This document shows, piece by piece, positions 9,120 through 18,417 of a DNA stretch of 64,000 nucleotides. Numbering within the stretch: the stretch's first letter is position 1; each line of letters starts with the position of its first letter. Under the pieces are notes generated by a model. The model made no database searches. It was not told the DNA's origin and saw nothing but the letters and a program-made list of their open reading frames with translations. This DNA is from Agreia sp. PsM10 (lineage in GTDB: Bacteria > Actinomycetota > Actinomycetes > Actinomycetales > Microbacteriaceae): assembly GCF_030433855.1 (NCBI RefSeq), contig NZ_JARUXC010000011.1, forward strand, positions 50,424-114,423, read 5' to 3'. The position numbers and the translations under genes were made by a program.

Positions 9120-9762
9120 ATACCCGAGTTTCTCGAAACACCGCAGCAAGCTGAAACACCAGCCTCTCCTGGCGAGACGGTCAAAGCATAAAACTCGCCG
9201 AAGCACTGTTACGACGGGCTAATCTTCAGAAATAGGTGGAGCAGGCGCGATCACGCTTCGTCGCGGATGCATCGTTTCAGGAGACCGAGGAGTCTCTCCA
9301 GAACGCGTCACAGCGATGCTTTCATCGCGCCAATCTATGATGCGAACACGGCATTCTGGTTCGAACGATGGATGCGGCGACCGGCGTATGGGTCCGAAGT
9401 CAAACGCGCACCAAGCTCCGGCAAATCTCCGCCCTGCCCGTAAAGAAACTTCGGAAGCAGCTCGAAGCCGTGACGAAACATATGCGCGATATCTGCCTGC
9501 TGATTCAGCGCACGAGCTGGGCGCCGGACCTATTGCGCGGACGAGCGGCAGCGATGAATCGGTAGATTCGCTCGGAGCGAGCACGCACGGTCGGGGCAGC
9601 AGTTCATCTGGCCCCCTGCAGGCGCTATGGGCAGCGTCAAGCCTTCGGCCTCCACACATCAGTCGGCACCGAGGACCGGTCATCTTGGCGGAATCACGAT
9701 CATGTTTTGACCGGAAAGACCAAAGCGGCTTGGGCCTCACTGCAACGCGCACGCCAAGGAGG
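9120..9762. other. Region without intact genes; possible decayed coding sequence
   Basis: No intact gene is supported. One plus-strand frame looks protein-like in two pieces: roughly 9239-9337, then a TGA at 9338-9340, then 9368-9565 (about 65 residues with TKLRQISALPVKKLRKQLEAV-type composition and a stop). This could be a decayed gene, but I cannot name a family. The other long frames here are Arg/Ser-rich shadows. Confidence 0.35.
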
Positions 9763-10068
9763 TCAGCGCTGCGGCGGGAGTGCTCGCGATTCGCTTCTGG
9801 TGCTGCGCCGGTTAAGGTCCATCCGTGGGCGTAGGTCGAGTAGAGACACCTGATGCTTTTTCGACCGCCATTTCAGGTCGACCGACGTCTTACCACTCTC
9901 GATGAACTCATCCACGGCCAGCCATGTCAGAACAGGCGAGCGGGGCTCGACTAACCATCCGATAGTGACGTCGTAGGTACGGACAACCTTGGGCCGAGCC
10001 TTTTCATTCTTGAATATCTGCAGGACCTTGAGCGGAATGTCGTTCTCTGCGTTGCCTTCTGTTGCCAC
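9763..10068 (-). CDS. Small hypothetical protein
   Basis: 101 aa, function not recognised. GTG start with GGGGGA about 8 nt upstream, the same Shine-Dalgarno type seen at several neighbours. The first ~70 residues (IPLKVLQIFKNEK, YDVTIGWLVEP, TWLAVDEFIESGK, DLKWRSKKH) have normal globular composition; the last 20 residues are Arg-rich and may be a result of a lost original stop. No signal peptide. It lies in the gene-poor, lower-GC stretch, so acquisition by transfer is possible. Confidence 0.5.
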   Translation of the reverse strand: MATEGNAENDIPLKVLQIFKNEKARPKVVRTYDVTIGWLVEPRSPVLTWLAVDEFIESGKTSVDLKWRSKKHQVSLLDLRPRMDLNRRSTRSESRALPPQR

Positions 10069-10537
10069 GATGTGATCCCCCGATCGTGGACCAGCTTCGA
10101 GCCTCTGACACCCGTGAGACGCCGGCGACGCCTGATGTTGTCAGACGACGCTGCCCCTACCACTGAGGGTAGCTCGATCAACGATCTTGCGTTAGGGAAA
10201 TCTGGGCCCCATTTCTGGTGGCATTCGGGTGAAGAGGCGTGTGGGCGGTGATCTCGATACGGCCGCGGACGGCCTACTCGATCAGCGCAGAGCCGCGGAC
10301 GGCCTACTCGAGCGGCGCCGAAGACATGTGAAGGCCCCCGCGTCTGGCATGGGCCAAACTCAGGAGCCTTCGGGTGTTCGCCCCCAGTGTCGGCGGAAGA
10401 CGAACCGTTGCACCGGTCTTGGGAACCGATTCAACACATCCATCATTCACAGACCGCCTCCCGAACCGCGTGGGCTAGACGCATAGGCATCGCGGTGTTA
10501 CCTTCTGCGACTACAGCCAATCTTTCAAGGAGACAAC
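10069..10537. other. Intergenic region with interspersed repeat
   Basis: No supported gene. The right half holds the palindromic interspersed repeat at 10248-10311. AAGGAGACAAC just before 10538 is the ribosome binding site of the next gene. The left part should contain the promoter of the small minus-strand gene. Confidence 0.5.
10248..10311. repeat. Interspersed palindromic repeat (CTCGATACGGCCG...CGGCCTACTCGA), partly duplicated
   Basis: Core CTCGATACGGCCG, a short spacer, then CGGCCTACTCGA, forming a GGCCG/CGGCC hairpin. The right half is repeated once more 30 bp downstream (10292-10311). Related copies lie at 28586-28625 and 63899-63936, always outside genes. I recall similar CTCGATACG...CTACTCGA elements scattered through Microbacteriaceae genomes. 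Confidence 0.8.
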
Positions 10538-10954
10538 ATGCGCGTGCTTGCCTGGATCAGTCTCATCATCGGCGTCGTCTCGCTCTTCGTCGCCTGCGCG
10601 CTTCTCGTGGGCAACGACGACCTCGCGCTCGGCGGCCCCTCACTCCTCCCCGACGTTCTGAGCGGCAACTGGCGGCTCCTGCTGGGCCCGGCGATCTGGG
10701 TGGCCGCGGTCGGCCTCAGTGTTGCGTGGATCGCGTTCCGGCGCCTGCCGGGACTCGCCTGGTTGGCTCTTCTGGTACTGGCATTCCTCTTCGTCGCCTA
10801 CCTCGCCGTCGGACTCGTTCCCTCGGTGGGCATCGCCGTCGTCGCCGTAATTGTCGGCGGCATCCTCGTGCCCGTCGGCGTCGCGGCTATCGCTTCAGCG
10901 ATCGGTCACGCCGTGCTGCGCCGCCGGGCCGACACCGTGGCCCGCCCGGCCTGA
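10538..10954 (+). CDS. Small integral membrane protein
   Basis: 138 aa with four predicted membrane helices (about 4-25, 46-66, 70-90, 96-120) and a basic C-terminus RRRADTVARPA. Start ATG with a near-perfect AAGGAG 5 nt upstream. Function not recognised; no catalytic motif. Stands alone between an interspersed repeat and a bidirectional terminator. Confidence 0.75.
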   Translation: MRVLAWISLIIGVVSLFVACALLVGNDDLALGGPSLLPDVLSGNWRLLLGPAIWVAAVGLSVAWIAFRRLPGLAWLALLVLAFLFVAYLAVGLVPSVGIAVVAVIVGGILVPVGVAAIASAIGHAVLRRRADTVARPA

Positions 10955-10983
10955 GCGGTCGCCGTCGCCCCTGAACAAACAGC

Positions 10984-11013
10984 TGCAGGCCCCGGAATTG
11001 CTCCCGGGGCCCG
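10984..11013. terminator. Stem-loop between converging genes
   Basis: GGCCCCGG (10988-10995) pairs with CCGGGGCC (11004-11011) across an 8-nt loop. Lies between the ends of the small membrane protein and the large adhesin, so it can serve both. No long T-run. Confidence 0.6.
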
Positions 11014-11037
11014 CAACGTTTCAGATATACGGAGCGC

Positions 11038-14000
11038 CTACTCCTCCGTGGTGCGGCGGCGGCGCATCACCAGAACGAAACCGGCGAGCAACAGGCCCGC
11101 GCCTGCCACAAGAGCTCCAGTGATAGTCAGACCGGTCAGGGCCAGACCCGACGGCGAACCCGGGGCCGGGGTTGCGACCGGCGCAGCCACGACGGTGACG
11201 GAGGCGTCGTCGGAGGCATCGAGTTCACTTCCATCGAGCGCGACTCCCGTTGCGACAGCGACGTTCGTGAACGCTCGTGTCGTGTGATCGAGAGTCAGCG
11301 GAATGGTGCGGCTCTCACCGGCAGCCAGAGTTCCCACCTCGACGGTCTCGTCGAGCTCGTCGTCGGTCACCACGACATCGGTCAACGTGGAGTTCCCCGT
11401 GTTGGTGACGACGATCTGCCAATAGGAAGCATCACCCGTGGTCACTTCAACTGTCTCGGACCAAGGCCCGCTCGCCGACTTGCTCACCTGCTTCTCGATG
11501 TCGAGCCCTGGAATCACTCCGAAGTACCAGGAGTCATCCGCCGCAACGAGTGGGGTCTCGCCTCCGGCGGGATCCTCCGCGGTCGCGGTGACCGTGTTGT
11601 GGTACTGGCCTTCGATGGCAGTGCCCGAAGCGTTCAATGTGACCGATTCGCCCGGGGCCAGTGCCGGGATCGTGTCGCTGAACACCAGCTCGCCGTCATG
11701 ATCGTAGTCCTCGACGAGAACGTCGGTCAGCGGAAGCGAACCGGTGTTCGTGACCGTGTAGCTCCAGTCGACCTCGTCGCCCGGCGTGAGCGGCAGACCC
11801 GGTGCAGAGTCGACGTCCTCACCGTTGGTGGTCTTGACGATGCTCAGGCCGGAGTCGCCGGCCAGGTACCAGGAGTCGTCGACGGCGGGAGTGGGCTGGA
11901 CGGGGAGGGCTTCGCCCTCTTCGTCGACTGCCGTTCCGACCGCCGTTGCGGTGTTCTGGTACTGGCCCTCGATGGCGAGACCGGTTGCCGTGAAGGTGCG
12001 TGTCTCACCCGGCAGCAGCAGTCCCGTGACCGTCGACGTGGGTGTCAACGTTCCGGTCGACCCGTCGCCCGCGGTGAACACATCACTGACTGCGACATCA
12101 CCGAGCGGGGTGTCACCGGTGTTGGTGACGTCGTAGGTCCAGGTAACGGTCGAGCCGACCGCCACGAGGGCACCGGGTGCCTCCGTGTACTCGATGCCGT
12201 TCGTCTTCTTGACGACAGACAACGACGGGGAGGCCACAACGTTCACTGCAGCGGGGTTCGACGAGAACGCGACAGCGTTTCCGTTGTACGTACCGGATGC
12301 CGAAACGGTGTTGTCCGCTGTCTCTCCATAACTCGTGTCACCGAGCACCGTCGTCGGAACCACGAGAGTGAAGGTGTTCCCGATGGTGAGGCTCGCAACC
12401 GAGACTCGGAACGCGGTCGCTCCGGTCGGGTCACTCGTCCATGTTCCCGTGGTCGCCGAGGTCGCGTTCGTGGAGTACTCCACGGTCGCGCCGTCCGGCG
12501 CTCCGGTCACCGCGCCCGACAATTGAGTGTCGAAGTCATCACCATCGGCGATGCTGGGCAGCTTGTCGAAGAACACGGAACCGGTGACCGGGTTAGGCAG
12601 GATGTCGTTGACCAGGATCTGCCAATACGCCTCCGTTCCGACCGTGGTGTTCAGACCCCACGGGCCCGTCGGCGACGCGGCCGACAGCTTGGAGATGAGC
12701 AGACCACCGGCGGTGTTGATCGTGGTGATGTCCGGCGAGAAGGCGATACTTCCACGAGCGGGATCGAAGTCGTAGGAGTCCGCCGTGAAGAACGGTCCGT
12801 AGCCGGTCATGGGCACCGTTGCGGAGTTCGTTCCGCCAGCCGCGGTCGACAGGAATCGTGGATCGGCTGATGTCGCCCACGAGGTCGTGCGCACCGAGGT
12901 CTCAGACGGCTTGTAGGCCTGAGCGATCGCCGTCACCGGAATCGCGTAGGTCCATCCATAGGCTTCGGCGAGTCGACTGTTGGCGACACCGGGCGGGCGC
13001 ATGGGAGGCAACGAGTCGAAGCTGAACTCCACAACCTGCTGCTCGCATCCGTCGGCTCCCGTGACTCGGCCCGAGGCATCCACCGTAGCTCCAGCGCCGA
13101 TTGCGGGTGTCGCCGGGATACCCGTCGTGCTCGGTTCGATGGAGATGGGCTGAGACGGATCGTAGAGCACGCCGCACGGGAGAACCACCGACATCGTGGA
13201 GTCCGTGTATGTCTCGGACGGGTTCTGGTTCACGATGCCGGCGGTGACAACACCACTACCACCGACCGACAAGGCCGTAGGCGCGTCAACATGCGTCGTG
13301 ATGTAGACGGAGTCGCTGGGTGTGTATGCGTGGCTGGCGGTGTTGGTCAGCGCGCCGGCCTCGACTGTGACCGTATTTGTCTGAGCTCCGGGAGACGTCG
13401 CGGCAGGCGTGTCGCTCGACGCGATGCCCTGATCAACGCCGCGGAAGACGGGCTGGAAGCTCATTCGAACCTGAGCCTCGACATTGATCGGAACCGTCTC
13501 AGCACCCGGAGCGACGGTGAGTCGCCATCCGGTCAGAGTGGAGCCGACAGGGAGATTGAGCACACCCTGGGTGGCCGCAGACTGCCACGACGTGGATCCG
13601 TCGGTCTGGACAGCGATGACGAGAGATTGGCTGGTAGTTCCCGAATTGCCGGTTGGAAAACCAGTGAACGTGGACCAGGTCGACGATCCATCGATCTGGT
13701 ACTCGAGCAAGTACGGAAGGTCGAGGGACTGGAGGCTGGTGGAGAACGTCAGGAACAGCTGCTTGATGTCTGCGTGGTTGAACCACGACTCGTTGGGAGA
13801 GCCCGTCGCCCCGGAGTCGGTAAGAACCAGCTGATCGATGTCTGGGCTTCCACCCGGGCCAATGTAGGAACCGGCTGTCTGAGTCAGGTGACTGAGAAAT
13901 CCGGCGCTGCTCTGCCCTGCGTCGCTCTTTGTCGCGCCAACGGATACGCCGCCGGTCGGCCCGAACGGGATGCTCTGGGCACTCGCCGACGCTCCGTCAT

Positions 14001-14922
14001 GCGGGGTGCCCTTCGCATCAGTCGTGGCGAGATCCACGGTGTTCAGGGGCGGTTGCTGGCCCAGCTCCCAACCGGGAACGGTCTCGGGATAGTGGACGGT
14101 AATCCAGATCTGCTGTCCTGAGGTGTCGAGCTGGTTCTGAGACGGTCCATACGTTCCCGTGCGGGTCCACGTCACGTCCGGGAAAGCAGACGTGTCCCAC
14201 GAACCGTTGTTCCAGGTCGAGGAAGCTCCCACGAGCTCAGCCCCGGCGGGGAGGGAGTCCGTCAGCGTCTGCGAGTACGACGTAAATGTCGAATTCGAGT
14301 TGGGGTGGGCTGTGCCGATATTGAAGTAGTAAGTGACGGTTCGGTTGTCGCTCCCAGCGATCGTCGTGGATCGCTTAGAAGTGTCGTAGTCGTTATCACC
14401 CGTGACGAGGGTCGTTACCTCGTCGGAGGTCACGGATCCACTCGGCCCGCCCATGCCCGACATAGAGGTCACCAGCGGAAAGTTTTCGTATTTCTTGTAG
14501 TTTTCGACCTGCGACACCGTGTACGCGATGCTCACGACCGACTCGGTTGTGTCATTCAGCGTCAGCGTGAGCACACGTGTCGCCTCGTCATACGTGTAGC
14601 TGGCGACGGTCTGTCCCGGCCCGGACGGTACAGAGGTGAACGTCGTGCCCTCCGGCAGCGTCGTAGTCAGGACAGCTCCAGTCGCCGGATTGCTGCTGTC
14701 GACACCCTCGAACTGCAAGGTGGCGACGTAGTTGTACGTGTCGCCGAGCTCGATGGTGCCGCTCTCCGGACCAGTCAGGGTCAACTCGTAGTCTCCTGCC
14801 GCGGCGTTGGCGGCCGTGGGCATGCTGACCACACCCAGGATGGCAAGTAGTGCGACGGTGAGGGCCGCGAGGAATCGCCTCAACCCGCCTGAACCTCGTC
14901 TTGATTTGGCTGTGTGGAGCAC
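11038..14922 (-). CDS. Large LAxTG-anchored surface protein with DUF11-type repeats
   Basis: 1294 aa. Signal peptide at residues 1-41 (Arg-rich start, FLAALTVALLAILGVVS, cleavage near ANA-AAG). The body is Thr/Ser/Gly-rich beta-sandwich sequence; the last ~400 residues contain three repeats of the conserved-repeat (DUF11/DUF7507) type, each with DVTNTGDTPLGDV-like cores and SWYLAGD/SWYFG ends. C-terminus: LALTG at 1260-1264, hydrophobic helix, RRRRTTEE, a sorting signal for a class E-type sortase. Predicted cell-wall adhesin or stalk. GTG start with AAGGA 5 nt upstream. No enzymatic motif seen. Confidence 0.88.
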   Translation of the reverse strand: MLHTAKSRRGSGGLRRFLAALTVALLAILGVVSMPTAANAAAGDYELTLTGPESGTIELGDTYNYVATLQFEGVDSSNPATGAVLTTTLPEGTTFTSVPSGPGQTVASYTYDEATRVLTLTLNDTTESVVSIAYTVSQVENYKKYENFPLVTSMSGMGGPSGSVTSDEVTTLVTGDNDYDTSKRSTTIAGSDNRTVTYYFNIGTAHPNSNSTFTSYSQTLTDSLPAGAELVGASSTWNNGSWDTSAFPDVTWTRTGTYGPSQNQLDTSGQQIWITVHYPETVPGWELGQQPPLNTVDLATTDAKGTPHDGASASAQSIPFGPTGGVSVGATKSDAGQSSAGFLSHLTQTAGSYIGPGGSPDIDQLVLTDSGATGSPNESWFNHADIKQLFLTFSTSLQSLDLPYLLEYQIDGSSTWSTFTGFPTGNSGTTSQSLVIAVQTDGSTSWQSAATQGVLNLPVGSTLTGWRLTVAPGAETVPINVEAQVRMSFQPVFRGVDQGIASSDTPAATSPGAQTNTVTVEAGALTNTASHAYTPSDSVYITTHVDAPTALSVGGSGVVTAGIVNQNPSETYTDSTMSVVLPCGVLYDPSQPISIEPSTTGIPATPAIGAGATVDASGRVTGADGCEQQVVEFSFDSLPPMRPPGVANSRLAEAYGWTYAIPVTAIAQAYKPSETSVRTTSWATSADPRFLSTAAGGTNSATVPMTGYGPFFTADSYDFDPARGSIAFSPDITTINTAGGLLISKLSAASPTGPWGLNTTVGTEAYWQILVNDILPNPVTGSVFFDKLPSIADGDDFDTQLSGAVTGAPDGATVEYSTNATSATTGTWTSDPTGATAFRVSVASLTIGNTFTLVVPTTVLGDTSYGETADNTVSASGTYNGNAVAFSSNPAAVNVVASPSLSVVKKTNGIEYTEAPGALVAVGSTVTWTYDVTNTGDTPLGDVAVSDVFTAGDGSTGTLTPTSTVTGLLLPGETRTFTATGLAIEGQYQNTATAVGTAVDEEGEALPVQPTPAVDDSWYLAGDSGLSIVKTTNGEDVDSAPGLPLTPGDEVDWSYTVTNTGSLPLTDVLVEDYDHDGELVFSDTIPALAPGESVTLNASGTAIEGQYHNTVTATAEDPAGGETPLVAADDSWYFGVIPGLDIEKQVSKSASGPWSETVEVTTGDASYWQIVVTNTGNSTLTDVVVTDDELDETVEVGTLAAGESRTIPLTLDHTTRAFTNVAVATGVALDGSELDASDDASVTVVAAPVATPAPGSPSGLALTGLTITGALVAGAGLLLAGFVLVMRRRRTTEE

Positions 14923-15278
14923 GTCGTCCTTTCGGGGCGCTGTGAACGACCTTCATCGTTCGAAGTGACATTTGAGTTACTGCTCGTTACCTGAAGAGAT
15001 ACGAAAGACAGAATTGCCTTACGCCGGTACGAGAAATATCCTCAAAATCTGATTAGTCGGTTGCCCCCACAACCTGAACCGCACCCACTCTGCAACGCGT
15101 GCGGTCACTCAAAACTAAAGCGTCACTCGCTCTTAAATCAATACTTTTACTCACTATGTTGTGCATCGGTTGGTAAATTGAGTCTCGTATTTGCCGATAC
15201 AGAACGTTTCACACTCGCGCCAATGTGAGTCGAACGAGAGATTCTCATAAGAAGAGGCGCGCCGACCTGTTAGGTCGG
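14923..15278. other. AT-richer intergenic region upstream of the adhesin gene
   Basis: About 355 bp, clearly richer in A/T than its neighbours, no supported gene. It must hold the adhesin promoter. At its right end CCGACCT (15262-15268) and AGGTCGG (15272-15278) form a 7-bp hairpin directly after the stop codon of the aspartic protease gene, possibly a weak terminator. Confidence 0.5.
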
Positions 15279-16781
15279 TTAAATACGCGGGGTCGCAGCG
15301 CGGGGGCGGCGGGCCGCACGCGCCGCCGCCGACCCGGCCATCAGCAGGGCCAGGGCCATCCAGATGCCGACCGTCGCGTCGACCCCGGTGGCCGCCAAGG
15401 CGGGCTTCGGCGCGGCGAACGGCACCGCCGGATCGGCCGAGCTGTACTCGCTGATGCCGTGGCGGTTCGCCGAGGCCACGTCGACCGTGTAGCTGCGCCC
15501 GTTCTCGAGGCCGGTGATGGTCGTCGACGTGGCGTCTCCGGTCAGGGTGAACCGCTGCACGGTCGCGCCGGATGCGTCGCGCACCCTCACGAGGCGATTC
15601 TCGGTCGCGACGGGCTGCGACTCGAGGTCGGGGTCGGGGTCGGTCCACAACGCGGTGACGGCCCCATCGGATGCCGTGGTCGTGACGGTGGCCGGGGCAT
15701 CCGGCGGGGTGCCGTTGGTCTGCACCAGAATGCGACCGGTCTCGTAGTGGTAGCCGACGGTGCGATCGGGGAAGAAGGCGTTGCCCGTGTTGAGGTGGCC
15801 ATCGGGAATGGAGTTGTACAGCATCATCTCGTGCCGGGTGTTCGTGGTCACCCAGCTGGCGAAGGGGGTGGCCGAGCTCGACGTGCTGAACCTCAGGGCG
15901 GTTCCATCGGGCAGGGCCGCGAGCGCGGACTGGGCGGGCAGGCTCGCCGCGTCGGCCGGCGGCGTGATGAGGCCGGCGAACTGCGAACCGGTCAGCAGCC
16001 CCGTGGGCGCACCGGTGTCGATCGTCGTCGCCTGGCACAGCGGGGCCACGTCTTCGACCTGCCAGCAGAGGTCGACGGCCTTGTCGTAGACGGGATACTT
16101 CAGCGCGGTCGGGTAGACGTCTGTCGTCTTGCCGGCCTGCATCTCGGTCACGCCCGTCTCTCCCGTGACCAGCGTCGGCGCCCCGAGAGTGAGCGTGCCG
16201 TCGGTGGTGGTGAAGGCGATCGTGAAGCCCTGCGCCAGGGTCGTGTCGTCGAGCTGCATCAGCGGGCTGAACCAGTCGTAGTCGATCTTGCTCGTCTTTC
16301 CGGTCTGCACCTGCAGCGCCTGCCCCACACCCATGACGCCGTCGATGCCCGGTGCTCCCCCGAAGCTGCATGTCGGGCACGGGCCTGAGAGGAACGCGAC
16401 GTCGCTCGCCGTCGCGCCGCCGATCGAGAAGTCGGCCACCGACAGCGTTCCCGACAGACTGTTGCCGACGTACTCGACGCTCGCCGGAGCATCCGTCGTC
16501 GTCGCCCCGGGAATCGTCGATTCGAACATCACCAGCGCGGTCGAGCCGGTGTCGAGAATGACGGTGTATGGGTCGGGGTTCGTTCCGAGCATGATCTCGA
16601 CCGTCGGATAGAACCGGCCGCTGTCGCCGGTCACCGTCGAGAACGTCACGGGGATCGCGGCGGGTGCATCCGCCGCCGCCGTGGCCGGCGTGCCCGCGAG
16701 AAGAGCGGATGCGCCGAGCGCCACCGCGACAAGACCCGCGCCGAGCGACCTGCGAACGCGCGCACCGAACAGAACCACCAT
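15279..16781 (-). CDS. Secreted, wall-anchored pepsin-like aspartic protease
   Basis: 500 aa. Signal peptide (about 1-36, ...TAAA-DAP). Two active-site motifs, ILDTGSTALV (Asp77) and TTIDTGAPTG (Asp255), plus GIDGVMGVG (145-153), the counterpart of DGILGLG in pepsins, indicate a two-lobed A1-type aspartic protease. A fibronectin type III-like domain (about 367-455) and the sorting signal LAATG (462-466), helix and basic tail follow. Cys135/Cys138 and Cys239/Cys249 may form disulfides. ATG has GGGGGG about 6 nt upstream. Pepsin-like enzymes are uncommon in bacteria. Substrate unknown; a sugar- or protein-binding role without activity cannot be excluded. Confidence 0.75.
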   Translation of the reverse strand: MVVLFGARVRRSLGAGLVAVALGASALLAGTPATAAADAPAAIPVTFSTVTGDSGRFYPTVEIMLGTNPDPYTVILDTGSTALVMFESTIPGATTTDAPASVEYVGNSLSGTLSVADFSIGGATASDVAFLSGPCPTCSFGGAPGIDGVMGVGQALQVQTGKTSKIDYDWFSPLMQLDDTTLAQGFTIAFTTTDGTLTLGAPTLVTGETGVTEMQAGKTTDVYPTALKYPVYDKAVDLCWQVEDVAPLCQATTIDTGAPTGLLTGSQFAGLITPPADAASLPAQSALAALPDGTALRFSTSSSATPFASWVTTNTRHEMMLYNSIPDGHLNTGNAFFPDRTVGYHYETGRILVQTNGTPPDAPATVTTTASDGAVTALWTDPDPDLESQPVATENRLVRVRDASGATVQRFTLTGDATSTTITGLENGRSYTVDVASANRHGISEYSSADPAVPFAAPKPALAATGVDATVGIWMALALLMAGSAAARAARRPRAATPRI

Positions 16782-17087
16782 CTCAACCCCCCGATTGACG
16801 CATCGACGGCGGCTCCCCGGCGGGCCGCGCGATGTCGGCTCAGATTATCAGCGGACGGTTCAGGCCTTGTTCCCGAAATAGGCGCACATCAAAGAAGTGA
16901 AGAATGCTAGCGTTTCAGAATTGAGTGTCGATTCGATCGGACAACGCAGTCGCCAGCGGGGAATGCACCGGTCGAACAGACGCTCATCCTGGGGCTGTGG
17001 GGGTCTTCAGGAGCGCGCCGGCACTGTCGGCGCACACGCAGCCGGCTGCCATGGCCCCTGCAACATCCGACTCTGAGGAGCACCCCC
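16782..17087. other. Intergenic region between divergent surface-protein genes
   Basis: About 305 bp between two divergent wall-protein genes, with no supported gene of its own. GAGGAG at its right end is the ribosome binding site for 17088. Promoters for both sides must lie here; I could not single out firm -35/-10 pairs. Confidence 0.5.
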
Positions 17088-18356
17088 TTGCACAACACAT
17101 CTCGCGCGCGCGTTCGCGGCGTCGCCGCTCTGGTTGCGACAGCGACCGTCGTTCTGGGCGGAGCGCTCACCGCTCTTCCCGCCCAGGCCGCGACATGCAC
17201 GTCGTCGCCGACCAGCTGGAGCGACCTGCAGGCCGCGTTCGCGGCGGCTCCCGCTACAGGAGCAGTCATCTGCCTCGGTGCAGACATCACCCATACGGGA
17301 ACGACGAATGGCGGTCCCGACGACTCGATCGACGTTCCTGCCGGCGCCGCCGTCACCTTCGACCTCAACGGCTACAGCCTCACCGTGGACAATCCGGGCT
17401 CGGGCGACGGCACGGCGGTCATCGACGTCAGCACTGGCGAGACGCTCACGGTCGAGGCGACAGGCGGCGGAACCCTGAACCTCACGACCTCGAGCGGAGG
17501 TGCCGCAGTCGGAAGCAGCGCGAACTCCGACTCGGGAACCATCGTCATCAACAGTGGAACCATCGACCTGGTCAGCGGGTTCGACGGCGCGGCGCTGGGC
17601 GGAGGCCAGTACGGAAGCAGTGGACCGATCACCATCAACGGCGGTCAGGTGACAGCCACCACCCTCGACTGCGGAGCGGGTATCGGCGCGGGCGAGTACA
17701 GCACGGCTGTCGGCCCGGTCACGATCAACGGCGGCACGGTCACGGCAACCGGAACCTGCGGGAGCCCGGGAATCGGTGCTGCCACCTCCGCCAGCGGAGG
17801 CATCGTCATCATCACCGGCGGAGTCGTCGTCGCCACCGGAGCGCAGGGAGCCGGTATCGGCGGTGGATTCCTGGGCGCAGGCGGCAACGTCACGATCTCG
17901 GGCGGAGACGTCACGGCGATCAGCCTCACAGGCGGTGCTGCCATCGGTTCAGGAGCGGTTTACTCCGAACCGATCCCCGCCCCCGGCACTCTCACTCTCA
18001 TCGGAGCGGGCACCCCGACGGGCACTTCCGGGTCGAATGTCTTCGCGAGCTCCCCGACCCCCACAGTGCAGCCCGGTCCGGACGGCGTGTCCTTCACACA
18101 GACGACGCAGGACGGCGATGAGACGAGCCCGATCGCCTCGACCAGGATCGTGTTCACCACCACACCGGTCATTCCGCCAACGACCACCCCCGCGACCACC
18201 TCACCCGTTGTCAATGGAACGGTTCCCTTCACTGTCGCCGGCAGCCCGAAGCTCGCCTCGACGGGCTTCGACGGCATGCTGATCGTCGGATTCGGCGGAC
18301 TGGCTGCTGCAGCGGGTGCGCTGCTTCTTGCCGCTTCGCGTCGCCGCCGCGCATAG
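17088..18356 (+). CDS. LAxTG-anchored Gly/Thr-rich surface protein
   Basis: 422 aa from TTG, chosen because GAGGAG lies 8 nt upstream and the signal peptide follows at once (RVRGVAALVATATVVLGGALTALPAQA-ATC). The body consists of short repeats of the kind GPITINGGQVTATT / GPVTINGGTVTATG / GNVTISGGDVTAIS, a right-handed beta-helix-like pattern also seen in carbohydrate-binding (DUF4366/Cthe-type) surface proteins. A Thr/Pro linker leads to LASTG (389-393), a helix and SRRRRA. Likely a wall-anchored adhesin. The other long frame across it is Arg/His-rich and rejected. Confidence 0.82.
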   Translation: MHNTSRARVRGVAALVATATVVLGGALTALPAQAATCTSSPTSWSDLQAAFAAAPATGAVICLGADITHTGTTNGGPDDSIDVPAGAAVTFDLNGYSLTVDNPGSGDGTAVIDVSTGETLTVEATGGGTLNLTTSSGGAAVGSSANSDSGTIVINSGTIDLVSGFDGAALGGGQYGSSGPITINGGQVTATTLDCGAGIGAGEYSTAVGPVTINGGTVTATGTCGSPGIGAATSASGGIVIITGGVVVATGAQGAGIGGGFLGAGGNVTISGGDVTAISLTGGAAIGSGAVYSEPIPAPGTLTLIGAGTPTGTSGSNVFASSPTPTVQPGPDGVSFTQTTQDGDETSPIASTRIVFTTTPVIPPTTTPATTSPVVNGTVPFTVAGSPKLASTGFDGMLIVGFGGLAAAAGALLLAASRRRRA

Positions 18357-18378
18357 TCGGGACGTGCCCGGCCCGACC

Positions 18379-18417
18379 GCACTCGAGTGCAGCCCGCCTA
18401 GAAGAAAGGTGGCGGGC
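18379..18417. terminator. Palindrome plus hairpin between converging genes
   Basis: A perfect 12-bp palindrome GCACTCGAGTGC (18379-18390) is followed by GCCCGCC (18392-18398) pairing with GGCGGGC (18411-18417). Both lie between, and slightly into, the ends of converging genes; probable weak bidirectional terminator. Confidence 0.4.

Noticed and set aside
9219..9752. 177-codon minus-strand frame in the gene-poor region
   Set aside because: Arg/Ser/Pro-rich without motif or ribosome site; judged a chance frame.
11284..12870. 528-codon plus-strand frame inside the adhesin gene
   Set aside because: Antisense shadow with no domain pattern; the minus-strand frame is a clean signal-peptide-to-LALTG protein.
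16925..18121. Long plus-strand frame (398 codons) overlapping the LASTG surface protein
   Set aside because: Translation is almost entirely Arg, His, Gly, Ser; it is a shifted-frame shadow of a GC-rich gene that has a signal peptide and sorting signal in its own frame.
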